64,000 nt of DNA from assembly GCF_000759025.1 (NCBI RefSeq), contig NZ_JPOS01000034.1, positions 163,465 through 227,464 of the forward strand, read 5' to 3'. This DNA is from Phaeodactylibacter xiamenensis. Its GTDB lineage: Bacteria > Bacteroidota > Bacteroidia > Chitinophagales > Saprospiraceae. Of the stretch, positions 25,609 through 35,703 are shown in pieces. Positions within the stretch are counted from its first letter, which is position 1. Each line of letters opens with the position of its first letter. Under the pieces are notes generated by a model. That model had not been told where the DNA came from. It saw nothing but the letters and a program-made list of their open reading frames with translations, and ran no database searches. The position numbers and the translations under genes are program-made.

Positions 25609-25881
25609 ATGACAAATCAGATAATTGTAGAATCATCATCTACCCCAAACGCTATACAGGATCGCATCATTGACCTGATCAGCTGGCGTTTGAATATGCC
25701 GGTTGATAATATTCACCCTTACAGCCGCCTTCAGGAAGACCTATATCTGGATACTATCGACCTGATGCTGCTGATCGCTGAACTGGAAAGCCGCTTCAAC
25801 GCTTACCTTTCCGCTGAGGAATATGATGCCATTGAAACCGTGGAGGACGCGACGAATTACCTGATGAAGTATGCCGCTTAG
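25609..25881 (+). CDS. Acyl-carrier-protein-like protein with Thr at the prosthetic-group site
   Basis: 90 residues of typical four-helix ACP pattern: IIDLISWRLNMPVDNI, then LYLDTIDLMLLIAELESRF, then an acidic C-terminal helix. In canonical ACPs the helix-II motif is DSL, with Ser carrying 4'-phosphopantetheine; here it reads DTI, with Thr at residue 49. Thr is normally a poor acceptor, so this may be a non-acylated ACP-like partner protein. No fatty-acid or polyketide gene is next to it. Confidence 0.7.
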   Translation: MTNQIIVESSSTPNAIQDRIIDLISWRLNMPVDNIHPYSRLQEDLYLDTIDLMLLIAELESRFNAYLSAEEYDAIETVEDATNYLMKYAA

Positions 25882-26373
25882 TGACGGAGAAAAAACTGCA
25901 TCATTTATTCCTGCCTGCCCGTGCCGGCCATGGCCGGGTAAGCAAGTTCATCAAACTACTTGATAAAAGGCAGCTTTGTTAGGTTGCCTGAACTCCTTTC
26001 AACAAAGGTACAGGTTCTTACGGCTTGTACAAAAAAACAACAAGCGTTCCCTGTTTACGGAGAGCGCTTGTTCTGTTTCTAAATATCCCATCCGCCTTGA
26101 AAGGTCCGCTGCCGGTGTGGAAAACTCTTTCCCGATTTAGTTTTTTGGCTCAACCGAAAGCCCTATTTTCGGTGTTATACTGACGATTGAATGGTTTGCC
26201 ATAGCAAACCTACTCAATGTCAGCATTTACGCTGAGAAGTGGCTTGCGCTTGCCCTGATAAGCTACGCTTCGTCACGGGCGATGCTGCAAACCACTTCAT
26301 ATTGCGTATATCGTAGAAACTGTCAATAACAGCTCGAAAAACCTGCCTTTTTTCAGCCGAAACCGATAATACC
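25882..26373. other. Intergenic region with hairpins upstream of dnaE
   Basis: It contains a stem AACAAGCG/CGCTTGTT at 26039-26072, preceded by seven A so that it works as a terminator on the minus strand, and a double-hairpin palindromic element at 26180-26298. No coding sequence was seen. Confidence 0.5.
26180..26298. repeat. Double nested palindrome upstream of dnaE
   Basis: Hairpin 1 (26180-26223) has outer arms CTGACGATTGA/TCAATGTCAG and an inner perfect arm GGTTTGC/GCAAACC. Hairpin 2 (26236-26298) has arms GAAGTGGCTTGC/GCAAACCACTTC (11 of 12 paired) with inner GCCCTG/CACGGGC pairing. Both share the word GGTTTGC. It resembles a mobile palindromic repeat, or structure in the dnaE leader. 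Confidence 0.55.
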
Positions 26374-29300
26374 ATGCCGGAATTTGTACACCTGCACTGT
26401 CATACTCAATATTCACTGCTCGATGGGGCTTCCGAGATCGGGGCCATGATGGACAAAGCCGCCAAAGACGGTCAAAAAGGCGTTGCCCTGACAGACCACG
26501 GCAATATGTTTGGCGCTTTCAAGTTTGTAGCGGAAGCCGAAAGGCGTGACCTCAAGCCTATCATCGGCTGTGAATTTTATGTCGTGGAGGACCGGCATAA
26601 GAAAGCCTTCTCCAGAGCCAAAGGGGAAAGAGACCGCCGCTACCACCAACTCATGCTGGCCAAAAACCAGAAAGGGTATGAAAACCTGAGCAAGCTTTGC
26701 TCTCTGGGCTTCATCGAGGGCACGTACAGTAAGTACCCCCGGATCGATAAGGAACTAATAGAAAAGTACCACGAAGGCCTGGTTGTCACTTCCTGTTGCA
26801 TCGGCGCCATCATCCCTCAGCTCTTTCTGGCGGGTAAAGATGAAGAAGCAGAACAGGAGTTGAAGTGGTGGCTGAATATTTTCGGGGATGATTACTACAT
26901 TGAGCTACAGCGCCACCGCGGGCTGGACAATATCGACGTGGGTAAAGATAGCAAAGGCAATCCGATCTACTCCAATCTCAGTCAGGAAGCCGTCAACCAA
27001 AAGCTGCTGAAGCTGGCCCAAAAGCACAACGTCAAGGTCATTGCCACCAATGATTCTCACTACGTGGAGGAGGACGATTGGATGCCCCACGATATCCTGC
27101 TCTGTATCAATACCGGCAGTTTGCTGGAAGAGAGCACCCGTTTCAAGTTCCCGAGTTCTGACTTCTACTTTAAGACACAGCAGCAGATGTCAGAGCTCTT
27201 CCACGACCACGAAGAGGCACTGGCGAATACCATTGAGATCTACGACAAGATCGATAAGCTCACGCTTGCCCGGGACATCCTCCTGCCGGCTTTCCCCATG
27301 CCGGAGCAATTTGCCACGCAAGACGATTACCTGCGCCACCTGACCTACGAAGGCGCTAAAAAAAGATACGGCACCATCACGCCTGAGATCAAAGAACGCC
27401 TCGACTTCGAGCTTTCTGTGATTGAGAACTCCGGCTATCCAGGCTACTTCCTTATCGTGCAGGATTTTACCACCACGGCGCGGGAAATGGGCGTTTCCGT
27501 TGGTCCCGGACGGGGTTCGGCGGCGGGTTCGGCAGTGGCCTATTGTATCGGTATTACAAATGTCGATCCGATCAAGTACGACCTCCTGTTTGAGCGATTC
27601 CTCAACCCGGAGCGGATTTCCATGCCGGATATTGATATTGACTTTGATGACGAAGGCCGGCAGAAGGTCATCGACTATGTGATCGACAAATACGGGCAAA
27701 ACCAGGTCGCCCAAATTGTCACCTACGGTACGATGGCTGCTAAATCCAGCCTGCGCGATGTAGGCCGGGTGATGGATGTGCCGCTTTCTGAAGTGGACCG
27801 GGTGGCTAAGACGTTCCCCAACCACCTCAAAGCCAGCCTCGCTAAAGTGCTGAAGGATGGCGATATCGACGACAAGCTCAAAGGCGCCCTCAACAGCGAA
27901 GAGCGCGAAAAAGCCTACCAGTTCCGGCAATTGGCCGAGGCCGACGACAAAATCGGGCAGATGATCCAAACGGCCCGTAAACTTGAAGGCTCCGTCCGGA
28001 ATACCGGCATACACGCTTGTGGAGTGGTCATTACACCAGATGACATCACCCGCTACGTACCGGTGACGGCGGACAAGGACACGGGCATGCTCGTCTCTCA
28101 GTTTGACAACAGCGTGGCGGAAGACGCCGGCCTGCTTAAGATGGACTTTCTGGGCCTGAAAACCCTGACCATCATCAAAAAAGCGGTGGCCATGGCAGAA
28201 CGGAACCACGATGTCAAGCTCGATATGGATATGATCCCGCTGGATGACCCCAAGACCTACGAGCTTTTCCAGCGTGGGGAGACGGTTGGCATTTTCCAGT
28301 ACGAGTCCGCAGGCATGCAGAAGTACATGAAGGAGCTCAAGCCCACCGCCTTTGAGGACCTCATCGCCATGAATGCCCTCTACCGCCCCGGCCCGCTGGA
28401 GTACATCCCGGAATTTATCGACCGTAAGCACGGGCGCAAACCGGTGACTTACGACTTGCCCGATATGCAGGAGTACCTGGAGGAAACTTACGGTATTACG
28501 GTCTATCAGGAGCAGGTAATGTTGCTTTCGCAAAAGCTGGCCGGCTTTACCAAAGGCCAGGCAGACATGCTGCGGAAGGGCATGGGTAAGAAGAAAAAGA
28601 AGATCATTGACGAACTGCACCCTAAGTTTATCGAAGGAGGGGTGGAGCGCGGCCATGATAAGGACAAGCTGGAGAAAGTCTGGAAGGACTGGGAAGCTTT
28701 TGCCTCTTATGCCTTTAATAAATCACATTCTACCTGCTATGCTTTCGTCGCCTTCCAAACCGCCTACCTCAAGGCGCATTACCCGGCGGAATTCATGGCC
28801 AGCGTGCTGACCAACAACAAGAGCGATATTAGCAAGGTGACCTTCTTCCTGCAGGAATGCAAGCGCATGGGGCTGAATGTACTTGGGCCAAGTGTGAATG
28901 AATCGGTTGCCGACTTTTCGGTAGACAAGAGCGGACATATCCGCTTTGGTCTGACTGCCCTGCGTGGGGTGGGAGAGGGGCCCGTGGAAGCTATTGTGGA
29001 GGAGCGGGATGAAAATGGGAAGTTTGAGAGCATCTTCGACATGATGCGCCGGCTCAACCTCCGCTCCGTTAACAAGAAGGTGATGGAAAGCCTGGCAATG
29101 GGCGGTGGCTTCGACTGCTTTGAGGACACCCACCGGGCACAGTATTTTACCCCCTCCGATAAATTCGACAGCCTCCTGGAGCACGCCCTGCGCTACGGCA
29201 ATGCCTATCAGGCGCAAAAGGCACAGGCGGTGAATTCCCTTTTCGGAGATTCAGATGAAGTTCTGATCCCTGAGCCCGAGGTGCCCGAGTGCGAGCCCTG

Positions 29301-29937
29301 GCCGCTCATCGAGCAGCTCAACAATGAGAAAAACGTCACCGGCATCTTCATCAGCGGGCATCCGCTGGATGACTACAAAGTGGAAGTGGAAAACTTCACC
29401 AACTGCCCGCTGGACCAGGTGGAAGACAGCAAAAACCGCCCCTCCCTCAACGTAGCCGGCATGGTGATCAATGCCCGCCACCTCATCAGCAAAAATGGCA
29501 ATGGCTGGGGCATCTTCGAGCTGCAAGATTACAATGGCTCCCTGGAGTTCAAGCTGTTTGGAGAGGACTATCAGAAGTTCAAGCACCTGCTGGAAATCGG
29601 GAAAGCCCTCTACCTCAACCTGGGTTGGCAGAAGAGCTGGCGCGATGAAAGCCTGGAAATCAAGGTAAAAGAAATCAAACTCCTGGACGGCATTGCAGAA
29701 AACATGACCGATGCCATCACCCTGAAAATCCCGGTGGAAGGGCTGACCATGGAGCTCATCGAAGCTGTGGACAAAGCCTGCGCTGAGCACGCCGGCCCGC
29801 ACAGCCTCCGCATGGAGATCATCGACCGTTCCAAACGCCTGAAGCTGAAGATGAAAGCCAAGCAGCGGAAAGTGAATGCCGCGAATGGTTTTATTGCGGA
29901 GCTGGAGAAGATTGGGGTGGAGTATGTGTTGAATTAA
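26374..29937 (+). CDS. dnaE: DNA polymerase III alpha subunit
   Basis: The replicative polymerase, 1187 residues. An N-terminal PHP domain (HLHCHTQYSLLDGA, with metal-binding His residues intact) is followed by the polymerase core with GPGRGSAAGS and the catalytic PDIDIDFDDEGR near residue 418, a beta-binding and helix-hairpin-helix region, and a C-terminal OB domain (SLNVAGMVINARHLISKNG). Length and order match bacterial DnaE. It stands alone, and a long hairpin overlaps its stop codon. Confidence 0.97.
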   Translation: MPEFVHLHCHTQYSLLDGASEIGAMMDKAAKDGQKGVALTDHGNMFGAFKFVAEAERRDLKPIIGCEFYVVEDRHKKAFSRAKGERDRRYHQLMLAKNQKGYENLSKLCSLGFIEGTYSKYPRIDKELIEKYHEGLVVTSCCIGAIIPQLFLAGKDEEAEQELKWWLNIFGDDYYIELQRHRGLDNIDVGKDSKGNPIYSNLSQEAVNQKLLKLAQKHNVKVIATNDSHYVEEDDWMPHDILLCINTGSLLEESTRFKFPSSDFYFKTQQQMSELFHDHEEALANTIEIYDKIDKLTLARDILLPAFPMPEQFATQDDYLRHLTYEGAKKRYGTITPEIKERLDFELSVIENSGYPGYFLIVQDFTTTAREMGVSVGPGRGSAAGSAVAYCIGITNVDPIKYDLLFERFLNPERISMPDIDIDFDDEGRQKVIDYVIDKYGQNQVAQIVTYGTMAAKSSLRDVGRVMDVPLSEVDRVAKTFPNHLKASLAKVLKDGDIDDKLKGALNSEEREKAYQFRQLAEADDKIGQMIQTARKLEGSVRNTGIHACGVVITPDDITRYVPVTADKDTGMLVSQFDNSVAEDAGLLKMDFLGLKTLTIIKKAVAMAERNHDVKLDMDMIPLDDPKTYELFQRGETVGIFQYESAGMQKYMKELKPTAFEDLIAMNALYRPGPLEYIPEFIDRKHGRKPVTYDLPDMQEYLEETYGITVYQEQVMLLSQKLAGFTKGQADMLRKGMGKKKKKIIDELHPKFIEGGVERGHDKDKLEKVWKDWEAFASYAFNKSHSTCYAFVAFQTAYLKAHYPAEFMASVLTNNKSDISKVTFFLQECKRMGLNVLGPSVNESVADFSVDKSGHIRFGLTALRGVGEGPVEAIVEERDENGKFESIFDMMRRLNLRSVNKKVMESLAMGGGFDCFEDTHRAQYFTPSDKFDSLLEHALRYGNAYQAQKAQAVNSLFGDSDEVLIPEPEVPECEPWPLIEQLNNEKNVTGIFISGHPLDDYKVEVENFTNCPLDQVEDSKNRPSLNVAGMVINARHLISKNGNGWGIFELQDYNGSLEFKLFGEDYQKFKHLLEIGKALYLNLGWQKSWRDESLEIKVKEIKLLDGIAENMTDAITLKIPVEGLTMELIEAVDKACAEHAGPHSLRMEIIDRSKRLKLKMKAKQRKVNAANGFIAELEKIGVEYVLN

Positions 29938-29975
29938 CGCGGGTAGGTGGAAGGGCCCTTCCTCCTACCCGCGTT
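29936..29975 (+). terminator. Hairpin at the dnaE stop codon
   Basis: AACGCGGGTAGG pairs with CCTACCCGCGTT, with inner GAAGG/CCTTC pairing. There is no T run after it, so it is probably a transcript-end hairpin. Confidence 0.5.
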
Positions 29976-30100
29976 AAGCCCGAGATCTGGGCATAAGTTT
30001 GCTTTATTGGTCGAAACAGAGTATATTACATTGTTCTTTCTGGGAAATCAAGTTTTCATTTGCTCTCCCCAGTCTCTCTTAACAGTTATGTAAATCAAGC

Positions 30101-32821
30101 ATGATGAAAAAGTTATTCTTCTTTCTTTCTTTCTTTCTTTCTTTTGAACTATTAGCCCAATGTCCGCCTACAGGTTTTGGAAAGTGTTTGGAAAACGATC
30201 CATCTGAATATATCTGCATTGAAGCCCCTCCGTCGGGGGCATTCAAAATCAGTGACTTTGTTGGTTCTAATCCTGGCGATCTTCCACTTGGTGGTGGGGT
30301 TGTAAGCGTTATAATTGATGGAAATTTAATTGTTGATATAGATTATTTATTCAATCCCGGCTCTCATGTGTTGTTAACCTCTAATTCAAGTATCAGTGTG
30401 ACAGATCAACTTGCTGTTCCTAATCAGAATAGCCCTAAATTAATATTTGATGGTACTATTATCTCATCATGTGGGAACGATAGGTGGTCTTTTATTAGCG
30501 CTACAGATGAATTTTCAGAGATAAGTTTTATAAACGGAACAATTGCAAAGCAAGGAACTTCAGGCATATTTATTGGAGAAAACGCTGTACTTACTGCTAC
30601 TAATTCGACATTTTCGGACATTTCCATAAGTTGTATTACTCTAGGGTCTACAGCTGGTTCCTATGCTCAAAATGTTAATGCCACCATAGTAAATAATGTC
30701 TTTGAGTTTAGCCCTTTTGGCGTACGGGTCTTTCATACTCAGCCAATAAGTATTGGAACTGGAAACATCTTTAGGTTTCCGGTAGCCGCTCCGCCTTCGT
30801 TTGGTAATCCAGTGGCAATCCTTGGTAGTAGCAGCTCAATATCAGTCGCTTCAGGAAATGCGATCGAGGGGTTCCCCATTGGCATCTGGTCCAATAATAA
30901 ATCAGCTGATTTTCGCTATTTAAGCTGTTCAGGAATTGATATTTCTGATTGTGGTACAGGAATTGATATTAGAGCGCTTAATGATGGTACATCCTCTCCT
31001 CAAGACGGGGTAAATCTATATCTTCGTTCATCTCTCTTTAAAAATAATACCACGGATATATCTGCAGATGCACAATTAGGAAATTCCTATTTGATTTTTG
31101 ATAACCAATTCCTGAATCAAGGGAACAGCACAACTAGTGTTGCAATTGGTGGAACAATACCTCAATCTATCAGGTTTCAGAATAACATAATAGACCGTCC
31201 AACTGGGAATGGCATTAGGTTAAGTTTACCCGTTTGGGATGCAGGGGCATCAGGGCTGAACGTTGAAAACAATGATATTACAACCAATATAGATGGAATA
31301 GGTCTGTCACTGTTCAGGGGTGGCAGGATTGGGGATAATATTGTCACTTGTTCTGGTAATACTGCCATTGAGATTGTTAATTGTGATGGCGCTTACATTT
31401 ATGATAATGAGGTTTCGGCTACAGGAATTGGCGATGGCCAATTTTCAGGTTCAATCTATCTGGAAAACTCTGTCAATTGCATTTTGGAGTGCAATCAAAC
31501 AGATGGAATGGGGAATGGAGGAGGCATCAGCTTTTTTGAACACTGCGACAATTCAATAATTCTGCGTAATACTATGTCTAATCATGTTCGGGGGCTGGCT
31601 TCAGTTGCATTTGCAGGTGATCCAGTAATTGGGCAACAGCCCTATAGCGATAATATTTGGCTGGGCGGTAGCACCGCTGAAGCTGCTTTGGAGGCGTTTA
31701 GCGGTACAGTACTTCCATTTTTCTTTATTGCTAGCCAGTTTACAGTTCAGAATAATACAGGGCAGATATGGCCTGCCCCTATCATTCCTCCTCAGGATCC
31801 TTTGGGCGCGGATCCCTTGGCATGGTTTCGTGTTGTGCCTTCCCCTTCAAATCCTCCCCAAGCGTGCTTTGACACCCCTCCTATTGAGGAGGTATTTAGA
31901 AATCTAACTCGGTTTGAGGAAGGGCTTATAGATGGAACGGTTAATCCGCCGGTTGGCTCTTCCGGTAAATATCGGGATATAGACTTTCAGATTTTTTCGA
32001 AGTTAAAGAGCGATTTATCTCCTTTGAATATCAATAGCTATGTATACTATGAGTCACTTAGCTCTTCCTACTTCAATGATCGTTATTCGCTTGAGGAGCA
32101 TATAATGCTTGCATCCGATGCATCAGCAACCTTGGATATTGGAGAAGAGAATCAGCTTCTATTGGAGAACTTAGAACTGCTGGCTAGTATAGATGATGGC
32201 ACTCAGGAATCTCTTAGGGATAGTACATTGGAAAGTGTTCATTCACTCTCATCCTTAATCTCTGAGTCTGTACTTTTCTATCAAACGGGAATGGAAGAAA
32301 AAATAACCGATATACAGTTATTGCTTCAGGGAATGTCAGGTACAGTGCCTTCCGATTCTGCATTTATTGAGGTAGCTACTGTTTATTTCAATAATTTTGG
32401 AACGGTATATGAACAGTACTCCCAGACAGACCAGTCTGTTGTAGACTATTATGCAGGACTTTGCGTATTGGAATATGGAGAGGCTGTGTACCTGGCTAAT
32501 GCAATTGCAGGAACTGCGTTCAAATATGACCTGATCTCAGCTTGTACGACTGAAAACTTATTTTTTCAGGCAACGGATAAGCCTCAAACCAATATGAGTT
32601 TTCGGATATACCCATCTCCAACAAGGGGTGAAATCAATATTCATTACCCTTTTGAAGAGTTTAAGTTAGTGAAGGTGTACAATGCCCTTGGTAAAGTCAT
32701 CCTGGAGTATAAAAGCCCTCAGCAAACAATCAACCTGAACGGCGAAGCAACTGGAATCTACTTTGTTGAACTGATCAACCAAAACAACGAACGTTATGTA
32801 CAGAAGGTTATCCTTCAATAA
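30101..32821 (+). CDS. Secreted right-handed beta-helix protein with T9SS sorting domain
   Basis: 906 residues: signal peptide (1-20, MMKKLFFFLSFFLSFELLAQ), a parallel beta-helix region (about 130-520) with repeated short turns such as IRFQNNIIDRPTGNGIRL and NVENNDITTNIDGIGLSL (pectate-lyase/NosD-like), a helical segment (about 620-800) and a T9SS type A C-terminus (IYPSPTRGEINIHY ... RYVQKVILQ). Probably a surface or extracellular polysaccharide-interacting protein; function unknown. The gene is visibly richer in A+T than the genes around it. A CTTT tetranucleotide run lies inside the signal-peptide codons. Confidence 0.8.
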   Translation: MMKKLFFFLSFFLSFELLAQCPPTGFGKCLENDPSEYICIEAPPSGAFKISDFVGSNPGDLPLGGGVVSVIIDGNLIVDIDYLFNPGSHVLLTSNSSISVTDQLAVPNQNSPKLIFDGTIISSCGNDRWSFISATDEFSEISFINGTIAKQGTSGIFIGENAVLTATNSTFSDISISCITLGSTAGSYAQNVNATIVNNVFEFSPFGVRVFHTQPISIGTGNIFRFPVAAPPSFGNPVAILGSSSSISVASGNAIEGFPIGIWSNNKSADFRYLSCSGIDISDCGTGIDIRALNDGTSSPQDGVNLYLRSSLFKNNTTDISADAQLGNSYLIFDNQFLNQGNSTTSVAIGGTIPQSIRFQNNIIDRPTGNGIRLSLPVWDAGASGLNVENNDITTNIDGIGLSLFRGGRIGDNIVTCSGNTAIEIVNCDGAYIYDNEVSATGIGDGQFSGSIYLENSVNCILECNQTDGMGNGGGISFFEHCDNSIILRNTMSNHVRGLASVAFAGDPVIGQQPYSDNIWLGGSTAEAALEAFSGTVLPFFFIASQFTVQNNTGQIWPAPIIPPQDPLGADPLAWFRVVPSPSNPPQACFDTPPIEEVFRNLTRFEEGLIDGTVNPPVGSSGKYRDIDFQIFSKLKSDLSPLNINSYVYYESLSSSYFNDRYSLEEHIMLASDASATLDIGEENQLLLENLELLASIDDGTQESLRDSTLESVHSLSSLISESVLFYQTGMEEKITDIQLLLQGMSGTVPSDSAFIEVATVYFNNFGTVYEQYSQTDQSVVDYYAGLCVLEYGEAVYLANAIAGTAFKYDLISACTTENLFFQATDKPQTNMSFRIYPSPTRGEINIHYPFEEFKLVKVYNALGKVILEYKSPQQTINLNGEATGIYFVELINQNNERYVQKVILQ
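30121..30145 (+). repeat. Tetranucleotide simple repeat (CTTT)6 in a signal-peptide region
   Basis: Six tandem CTTT units plus one T, starting 21 bases after the ATG of the beta-helix protein. Gain or loss of a unit would shift the frame and stop expression. Confidence 0.9.
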
Positions 32822-34049
32822 CCTCTTACTATGGTCAATGCTTTTGATCTGCTTCCTCCCTGGCGAGGGGGCAGGCCAAAAGCATGACCATATTTGGTTT
32901 TATGGCTGGAACAATTCAACCGATCAGCCAGATTTTCACGGTGGAAGGATAGACTTTAACTACGCTCCACCCCTGGCGACTCCGGATTTACGAAATGTAA
33001 ATATGGAGCTCTATGGCCATATTATGTCCGATAGTACAGGCGAAAATGTACTGTACTATTCTCAGGGTCGGCATATCTTTCATATGGGAGGTCAGGTAAT
33101 GGAAGGCGGCAATAATATTAACCCTGGTTATTGGTGGGACATTAGCCACCCTGGTCCATACATATCTTCAATGTCGGGGTTGTCAATACGCTATCCGGGC
33201 AGGGAGAATGAGTATTTATACTTCCATCAGCGGTATGATTCTCTGCGTACGCCGCCCGTTTGCTGCCTTTTTCCAAGGGATATTTATTATTCTGTTATCG
33301 ATATGTCAGCGAACGAAGGGTTGGGAGCGGTCACATCCAAAGGGACCGTGCTGACGGATGCCTACAATGCGGGCTTTGGAATGACCAAAACCGCCGATAA
33401 TGCTGGTTGGTGGCTGGTTTTTGGCCAGCATCAGTCCAATATCTATCATACTTATCGGGTAGACAGCAGCGGCGTGCACCTGCACCGGTTTGATACCCTG
33501 GGCATCAATATTTACGAAAATCCGGAGAAAGTGGATCAACCAGGCTATAGCCTTTTTTCTCCGGACGGGACTATGTTTGCCCGTTCTGACTTTTGGAATG
33601 GTATAACCGTCCTTTCCTTTGACCGCTGTGAAGGCAGGCTGTATAATGCACGGTTCTATCCTACAGAATTCAGGAATACCTTTACGGGGTTAGCCTTCTC
33701 GCCTAATTCCCGTTTTGTTTACTACAACACCTCTGGACAATTAATTCAGTTAGACACCCGGGAAGAGCCGGAAGCCTATGCTTTGGATACGATTGCCAAC
33801 TGGGATCGTTACCACGAGCTGGATATGCTCCCTTTTAGCGATGGTTTTGCCTTTAGCGAATTGGCGCCGGATGGGAAAATTTATATTTCTGCGATAGGGT
33901 CCAGCCGTCATTTGCATGTGATTGAGCGGCCGAACCTTCCGGGGCAAGCCTGTGGCTTCCGGCAACATGGTTTTCCACTGCCTACTTCAAATGTAGCCAC
34001 GGTCCCGCATTTTCCAAATTACCGGCTAGAGCCCATAGACTGTGAATAA
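32796..34049 (+). CDS. Secreted beta-propeller-like protein of the T9SS island
   Basis: 417 residues with signal peptide (1-27, ending GAGQ) and propeller-like repeats (STGENVLYYSQGRHIF, GYSLFSPDGTMFARSDFW, LAFSPNSRFVYYNTSG, ELAPDGKIYISAI). It resembles the next gene along its length (LSFDRCEG versus LTFDRCSG; the HFPNYRLEPIDCE ending versus HYPNTALGDWQDAPCD) but lacks a C-terminal sorting domain. The start overlaps the end of the previous gene by 26 bases; a later ATG at 32838 is possible. Function unknown. Confidence 0.65.
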   Translation: MYRRLSFNNLLLWSMLLICFLPGEGAGQKHDHIWFYGWNNSTDQPDFHGGRIDFNYAPPLATPDLRNVNMELYGHIMSDSTGENVLYYSQGRHIFHMGGQVMEGGNNINPGYWWDISHPGPYISSMSGLSIRYPGRENEYLYFHQRYDSLRTPPVCCLFPRDIYYSVIDMSANEGLGAVTSKGTVLTDAYNAGFGMTKTADNAGWWLVFGQHQSNIYHTYRVDSSGVHLHRFDTLGINIYENPEKVDQPGYSLFSPDGTMFARSDFWNGITVLSFDRCEGRLYNARFYPTEFRNTFTGLAFSPNSRFVYYNTSGQLIQLDTREEPEAYALDTIANWDRYHELDMLPFSDGFAFSELAPDGKIYISAIGSSRHLHVIERPNLPGQACGFRQHGFPLPTSNVATVPHFPNYRLEPIDCE

Positions 34050-35516
34050 ATGAAGCGACTATACCTACTTATTACGTTAACTGCTTTGCCGATGCTCATC
34101 GGCGCACAGGAATTTTGGGCTGGAGGCTATACCGAAAGCCTGGATACGATTGTGAACGGCAGAATGCTTATTAAAGCGATGCCAGATACGGTTGTGTTTG
34201 AGCCTTTTGATTCGCCAGTACAGTTTGAAAGCACGATGGCGGGGGTATTCGATGAGGCGGGGGAGGTACTGTTTTACACGAATGGCTGCCATCTTTACGG
34301 ACAAAACCATCACATCTTAATCGGAGGGGAAAATTTGAACCCCGGGCCAATACACGATTTGGTCTGTGACGACTATGGTTACATAGCCCCCAAAGGTGCC
34401 ACAATTGTAAATTTCAGGACACACCCTCACCTATACTATGTCCTTCATCTGGGGGTGCAGGACGATATTTCGCACTCCATTAGTTACGGCCCGCTTTATC
34501 TGACCCAAGTGGAGCATGACGCGTCCTCCGGGGAGTTGACCGTACTTTCCGCCAATGAGATTTTATTGGATGGAGAAGTAGACCCTTTCGATATGATCCG
34601 GCATGGCAATGGCAATGACTGGTGGCTGATAACCAATGACTTTGGCACTTCCAGCTACCACAAAATACTGCTTACGCCAGACGGTGTGCAACAGCACGAG
34701 GTGCAGGAGATTGGGTATGCGTTTCCCTTTCCCCCATGCCGGGGGCAGCGCTCCTTATCGGCCTCACCCTCCGGTGAACGGCTCGTGCGGTATGGCTCTA
34801 AATGTGGAGCGCAGTTCCTGACCTTTGACCGTTGCAGCGGTGATCTTGAGGAGGCAGGCTTTTCTCCACTGCCCTACAATGTAGTAGGTGGGGGAGGAAG
34901 CGTCTTTTCTGATGATTCCGAGTATGTCTACCTGACTTACTGGCATCAGATTATGAAGGTAACATTTAGTGATCCGCCAGATACGCTGCGCCATGCTTAT
35001 CGCCCGCCCCTCAATATTGGAGCGAGTTTTATACATGCTTATCGTGCCCCTCACGGTACATTATTCATTGCACCACATGCATCTGAGCCTTACCTGCATA
35101 CCATCCCTGCCAATGATGATCATCCGGATACGGCTATGGTAGCACTCGAGGGCCTGCCGCTGCCTTACCGCATGCAGCGTACCATCCCGCACTATCCCAA
35201 TACGGCGTTGGGGGACTGGCAGGATGCGCCCTGTGATACTTTGCTGACCAGCACGAAGGAGACAGCCCCTGGTCCGCAGCACGATTTATTAAAACTATAT
35301 CCCAACCCTGCCCATCAATATATTACGCTGGACATAGCATTGGAAGGGGAGAAAACTGTGACGCTGGTCAATGGCGTAGGGCAAGTCATCCAGGAGCAGA
35401 CCGTTCGAACCGATCACTTGCGCCTGCCGCTGGCGGGTTTTCCGCCGGGGCTCTATTTTATGGTATTGAGTCAGAATGGTGTCTCTTTGGATGTGGAGCG
35501 GTTTATCCGGCAGTAG
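34050..35516 (+). CDS. Secreted beta-propeller-like protein with T9SS sorting domain
   Basis: 488 residues: signal peptide (1-19, ending IGAQ), a propeller-like body (about 20-400; GEVLFYTNGCHLYGQNH, LTFDRCSGDLEEAGF, SVFSDDSEYVYLTYWH) and a T9SS type A C-terminus (LYPNPAHQYITLDI ... GLYFMVLSQ). Its ATG follows the stop of the paralogue without a gap, so the pair is a tandem duplication and likely one operon. Unlike its partner it keeps the sorting domain. Function unknown. Confidence 0.72.
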   Translation: MKRLYLLITLTALPMLIGAQEFWAGGYTESLDTIVNGRMLIKAMPDTVVFEPFDSPVQFESTMAGVFDEAGEVLFYTNGCHLYGQNHHILIGGENLNPGPIHDLVCDDYGYIAPKGATIVNFRTHPHLYYVLHLGVQDDISHSISYGPLYLTQVEHDASSGELTVLSANEILLDGEVDPFDMIRHGNGNDWWLITNDFGTSSYHKILLTPDGVQQHEVQEIGYAFPFPPCRGQRSLSASPSGERLVRYGSKCGAQFLTFDRCSGDLEEAGFSPLPYNVVGGGGSVFSDDSEYVYLTYWHQIMKVTFSDPPDTLRHAYRPPLNIGASFIHAYRAPHGTLFIAPHASEPYLHTIPANDDHPDTAMVALEGLPLPYRMQRTIPHYPNTALGDWQDAPCDTLLTSTKETAPGPQHDLLKLYPNPAHQYITLDIALEGEKTVTLVNGVGQVIQEQTVRTDHLRLPLAGFPPGLYFMVLSQNGVSLDVERFIRQ

Positions 35517-35703
35517 GGTGGAGGCAGGCAACTGCATTGTTTTCGAGCATTTTAATGTAAATATTTGGCAGAGGATTGATTTTTTGTGCCCAACATTGCT
35601 GGTTTTAAAAAATTCATTGCCGTACACTTTTAGCTCGGCAAAAAGTTCATTGAAAGTTTGGAAAGAGAGACAGAAAAAATAAGGGTTTTCTGAGATTTTA
35701 AAA

